From a virus: DNA of 38,274 nt. The stretch is from positions 1 to 38,274 of IMG/VR virus record IMGVR_UViG_3300042988_001208. One strand, given 5' to 3'. Positions 34,847 to 38,274 of the stretch are shown here, piece after piece (position 1 is the first letter of the stretch; every line of letters begins with the position of its first letter). The notes beneath the pieces were generated by a model. It was not told where the DNA came from and did not search any database. It saw only the letters and a program-made list of their open reading frames with translations. Both the position numbers and the translations under genes were made by a program.

Positions 34847-37800
34847 GCTGCCTCCGTGAGCAACGAGTCGCCGTCGCGCGTGACTCGCACCAGCGTGTCG
34901 GACGTCTTGCGCGAGCTTCGGTCGATGCTTTCAATGGCTGAGTTGAGCTTGCCCATCAACTGACGCAGCGCGCGCAGTTCGACAACGGCCTGGCCGGACA
35001 TGCGGTTCTCCGCGGCCGTTAGCACCGCCTCGCCTTTGTGCAGCAGCGCCGGGCCGGTGACTGGCACGTAATCCGTCCCCACGTCATAGCTCGGCATATT
35101 GGCCGCCGACAGCGGGATGCCGTTGGCGACGTAGCTCCGCGCGCGAACGAAGTCGGTCAGCGTGGCAAAGTAGTTTTCATTCATGGCCGCGAGCCGGCCC
35201 TTGATGCCGAGTTCGTTTTCGAGCGACTTGTAGTAGGCATCCATCGCCGGGGACAACGCAATGAGCGAACCGTACTGGTCCCACCCTGCCTTCGTGCTTG
35301 TGTCGATGCCATCGACCAGCGCGCGGAATCCTTCGCGCGACTCGGGGAATGCCACGTTTAGGTCGGCGAGCACCTTGCGCACCCGTGCGCTGGCGTCGTC
35401 AAACTTCTCCGTCTCGGAATAGAACAGGCTCTTGTATTGCTCGACGCCTCCCGCAAGCGCGCTGAATTTTTTGCTGCTGAACTTCCCGGTCGCCGAAAGC
35501 ATGTCCTGCGCGAGCCGTTCGAGCACTTCGTCGCCGCGTATGGCGAGCAGTTGCGCCAAATCGGCGTAGCGTTCCTGGACCTTGCCGGCGGTCGTATCGA
35601 ACAGGGTATCGACCCACCCGCCGATTGAATTGCTTATCCGGTTGAGCCGCTGCATCATCACGCCCGAGATTTCGCCCTGGGTGAATCCGTGCTCGACTTC
35701 CGCCTTGTATTGCACGGCCTTGGCAGCGGCGGCGATTTCTGCCGTGGTCATGTGCTCCGCCAGCACCTTGTCTAGCGCGGCGATGGGGTCGGCGATGCGG
35801 CTCTTGAGGCTTTCCGCGCTCTGATCGTTGCGTTTTAGGTGTTGTCCGATGGCAGTAACTTCGCCGAAAGGAGATTCGGCGCTGTACTGGTCCCAATACT
35901 TGCCGCCGGCGCCGCCGAGGTTGAAATTCTCCGGCCGGTTGAGCAGCGCCCATTCGATGGGCGCCGGCTTTTTGCTGCCGAACATATCGCCGAAGATCGA
36001 GGCGACGGCGATGCCGCCGGCGATCCATGGCGCGACAGTGGCGAGGCCGGACAAGGCGCTGGTTGCGCTCGCTGTCGCGCCGGCCGCTTCCAAGGTTGCC
36101 GCCGTGCCTGCCGCGCCGAAGACTGAATCTTGCGCCGCCAGCATGGCCGCCTGACTGAACCCCATGTTTCCGGCGGTCATGTATGCGCCAGTATTGACCG
36201 CTCCGGCCAGCATTCCGCCGCCGCCGGACAGCGCGCTATAGATGCTGCTGCCATTGGAAAGCAGATTGAGCGCGCCGCCGGCACCGCCCGCCGCGTTGCC
36301 CGCATTGAGCCCGAGCGCGCCGGCGGCGGCATTCATGCCGATACTCACCACACCCTGGATGATCGGGCGCAACACCAGCGTCTTGAAGTAGTTTTCGAGC
36401 AATTCGCCCGCGTTCTGTCCGCCGCGCATCAATTCGTCGGTGAGCGATTGCGAAAGCTGATCGTGCATGCGCTCCCAATCGCGCTGCATTTCCTCGGTGG
36501 CTTTTTTGTTCGCGTCGAGCGCGTCCTTCGAGTCTGCCGCCGCGGCGAGTCGCTTGCGCGCCGCAATTTCGCGGTCCAACGCTTCCACCATTGATTCGTG
36601 ACCGTCTAGCCCGGCCTCGATGGTGCGACGCTCCTCCAGTCGCTTGATGATGCTCCGCTCTATTGCGCCGGCCGTCAGCCCGTAGTTCGCAACCTCGCGC
36701 TCCGCAGCGGTTGCCTGCGTGGCGAGGCTGTCGATGCGGCGGTCGGTGTCCTGCTGCGCTCGCTTTGCGGCATCCGACCATTCCTTTTCCGCCGCTGCTG
36801 CCGCGAGCGCCGCGTTCGCTGCGGCGACGTAGGCGTCGACAACTTCGCGCGTCGCCGGCGCCAGCTTGTCCCACGCGCCCGAGACGATCAGGTTTTCGCG
36901 CACCTGTTCGGCCGCGGTCAGGTCTTTGGCGGCGCCGGTCGCCTTTGCCTCAATGCCGGTCAGGGATTCAATCGCCTTGGCATAATCCTTGTTCGCTTCG
37001 ACCGCGGCGTCGACTATGGTGATGCTTTTTACCGTGTCTTTATCAAGTTCAGCTACACGCTTCCGGTAGTCGATATTTATCTGCGCGAGTTCATCTTCCG
37101 ATTTTCCGAGCTTGATGGCAGCCTGGTAAGCTGCCGAATATTCATGAGTCAATTCCCTTAGTTTCCTGAATTTCTCCTCATTCTTCGTGCCGTGCTTGCT
37201 GTCTCCCCACGCTTTCAGCGCGGCCTCGGCGCTGGTCTGCATGGCCGCCAGCCGGTCGGGGTCGGTTTGCCGGCCGCGCTGCATTTCCCGGTCCAGGTCG
37301 TTCTGCGCTGCCCGGTCGGCACTCGCGCGACGCTCCGCGGCGGCCTGCCCGGCTTCGCGCTCCGCCCTGCCCTTGTCCTGGATGGCGATAATCTCGCGGC
37401 GAAGCTCCACGATTCGCTTGTTTGTATAGAAGTCATCCTCGCCGGATGCGCGCTGCCCGTTGCGCACCAGTTCGAGGTTGGCAATCTCGGCTTGCAGCCT
37501 GGCGACCTTCGCAAGCTCGCTGCTATTTACCGAGTTCAACCCGGCGGCCAGGACTCGCACCGAATTGGCCGCGGCATCGAGCACGCCGCTGTTCGCAAGC
37601 GAGGCCTTGAAGTCCTCCCAGGCCGACGTCATCCGGTTAATGCTCGCCTGGGCCGAGGCCGCGGCCGATTGCGGGGCGTCGCCGAGCGTCTTCGTGAGTT
37701 CGGCGGCGAACCTCGGCAGGAATTCGCTCGTTGCGACCTGCCCCTGTTCGAGCATCTTTCCAAGCTCCGCGGTCGTCACACCCATTGCCCGCGCCGCGAT

Positions 37801-38274
37801 CTGGAAGGCGCCTGGCAACCGCTCGCCCAACTGCCCGCGCAACTCCTCGGCGCTGACTGTGCCCTTGCTGATCATTTGCTGGACCGCAAGCAGCGCGCCC
37901 TCGGTTTCGCCCGCCGAGAGGCCCATCACGGTCGATGCCTTGGCGATGGACTCAAAGACGTTCCGGGTTTCCTGCCCTTGCAGCGCGGTGCCCTTGCTGG
38001 CTGCCGCGAGCTTGCCGTAGGCTGCCGCCGCTGTAGCGAAGTCAAGCCCGAGGTCGTTCGTCGTCTTTCGCAGGTATGCCAATTCCTGCGCTGCTGCGGC
38101 CGTCGATCCAGCCGAGAATGCTAGTTGCCGGTTCAGCTTTTCGGCGGCGAGCCCGGCCTGCACAACAGCATCGGCGAACCCAACGACCGCGCCGACCGTG
38201 AAGGCGCCGGCGGCGAGCTTTCCGACCTTGCCTATGGTCTGCCCAAGCACTTCCGCCGGCTTGACGGAATCCTC
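34843..38274 (-). CDS. Tail tape measure protein, N-terminus beyond window edge
   Basis: At least 1143 residues, open through the right edge (a GTG at 38250 is internal, since the frame continues upstream with EDSVKPAEV). The N-terminal region KLNRQLAFSAGSTAAAAQEL, LRKTTNDLGLDFATAAAAYG and MISKGTVSAEELRGQLGERL is the TIGR02675 tape-measure signature. Long helical segments (KRAQQDTDRRIDSLATQATA) and a Gly/Ala-rich hydrophobic zone around residues 660-750 are typical of tape measures. The length implies a long flexible tail of the siphovirus type. Confidence 0.93.
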   Translation of the reverse strand, partial: EDSVKPAEVLGQTIGKVGKLAAGAFTVGAVVGFADAVVQAGLAAEKLNRQLAFSAGSTAAAAQELAYLRKTTNDLGLDFATAAAAYGKLAAASKGTALQGQETRNVFESIAKASTVMGLSAGETEGALLAVQQMISKGTVSAEELRGQLGERLPGAFQIAARAMGVTTAELGKMLEQGQVATSEFLPRFAAELTKTLGDAPQSAAASAQASINRMTSAWEDFKASLANSGVLDAAANSVRVLAAGLNSVNSSELAKVARLQAEIANLELVRNGQRASGEDDFYTNKRIVELRREIIAIQDKGRAEREAGQAAAERRASADRAAQNDLDREMQRGRQTDPDRLAAMQTSAEAALKAWGDSKHGTKNEEKFRKLRELTHEYSAAYQAAIKLGKSEDELAQINIDYRKRVAELDKDTVKSITIVDAAVEANKDYAKAIESLTGIEAKATGAAKDLTAAEQVRENLIVSGAWDKLAPATREVVDAYVAAANAALAAAAAEKEWSDAAKRAQQDTDRRIDSLATQATAAEREVANYGLTAGAIERSIIKRLEERRTIEAGLDGHESMVEALDREIAARKRLAAAADSKDALDANKKATEEMQRDWERMHDQLSQSLTDELMRGGQNAGELLENYFKTLVLRPIIQGVVSIGMNAAAGALGLNAGNAAGGAGGALNLLSNGSSIYSALSGGGGMLAGAVNTGAYMTAGNMGFSQAAMLAAQDSVFGAAGTAATLEAAGATASATSALSGLATVAPWIAGGIAVASIFGDMFGSKKPAPIEWALLNRPENFNLGGAGGKYWDQYSAESPFGEVTAIGQHLKRNDQSAESLKSRIADPIAALDKVLAEHMTTAEIAAAAKAVQYKAEVEHGFTQGEISGVMMQRLNRISNSIGGWVDTLFDTTAGKVQERYADLAQLLAIRGDEVLERLAQDMLSATGKFSSKKFSALAGGVEQYKSLFYSETEKFDDASARVRKVLADLNVAFPESREGFRALVDGIDTSTKAGWDQYGSLIALSPAMDAYYKSLENELGIKGRLAAMNENYFATLTDFVRARSYVANGIPLSAANMPSYDVGTDYVPVTGPALLHKGEAVLTAAENRMSGQAVVELRALRQLMGKLNSAIESIDRSSRKTSDTLVRVTRDGDSLLTEAA

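Overview
The window is the accessory, packaging, lysis and tail part of a GC-rich temperate tailed phage. No host genes, tRNA genes or CRISPR arrays are seen. The host is uncertain. High GC, Shine-Dalgarno starts with many ATGA/GTGA overlaps, and a tRNA-Glu-like attachment core of the beta/gammaproteobacterial type suggest a beta- or gammaproteobacterium. The long tape-measure gene and the absence of any sheath or Mu-type transposase gene in the window fit a siphovirus. Both ends cut through genes, so the capsid region lies outside.

Layout. (1) 11403 down to 1, leftward: a ParB-like/DNA methyltransferase N-half carrying a Cys-rich YkgJ-like domain, a QueC-like PP-loop ATPase, the methyltransferase C-half, small and large terminase, an HTH protein, a DUF935-type portal, a 52-aa protein and two large fibre-like structural proteins. 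(2) 11526 to 13782, rightward: a six-gene accessory operon ending in DUF4942. (3) 18825 down to 13779, leftward: the early operon, with Cro-like and CII-like regulators, a DUF1376 replication initiator containing 21-bp iterons, a lambda-P-like protein, a RuvC-like resolvase, an integron-cassette-like segment bounded by two attC-like repeats, and small genes ending in DUF1643. (4) 18956 to 29733, rightward: a short CI-like repressor, then DUF932, YqaJ exonuclease, a probable ssDNA-annealing protein, SSB, DUF5131, an ASCH-like protein and a large serine recombinase with a tRNA-Glu-like attP candidate in its 3' end. (5) 38274 down to 29864, leftward: tape measure, tail proteins, DUF4376, membrane protein, holin, second holin-like protein, TIGR02594 endolysin and nested Rz/Rz1 spanins.

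Regulation. A 17-bp element, ATTATCT-N3-CGGTWAT, recurs at the control regions of three transcription units (the early leftward promoter, the DUF932 promoter, and the 11.5-kb divergent region). It is the best candidate for the repressor operator, tying the packaging/modification operon to lysogenic control. No stretch longer than about 200 bases lacks a gene. The longest gaps (11404-11598, 18826-18955, 19980-20093, 29734-29863) hold promoters and operators, except the last, where I see no convincing terminator.

Most interesting: the split methyltransferase wrapped around a PP-loop ATPase and Cys-rich domain; the attC-bounded cassette; the iterons inside and just upstream of the initiator gene; and the shared operators.
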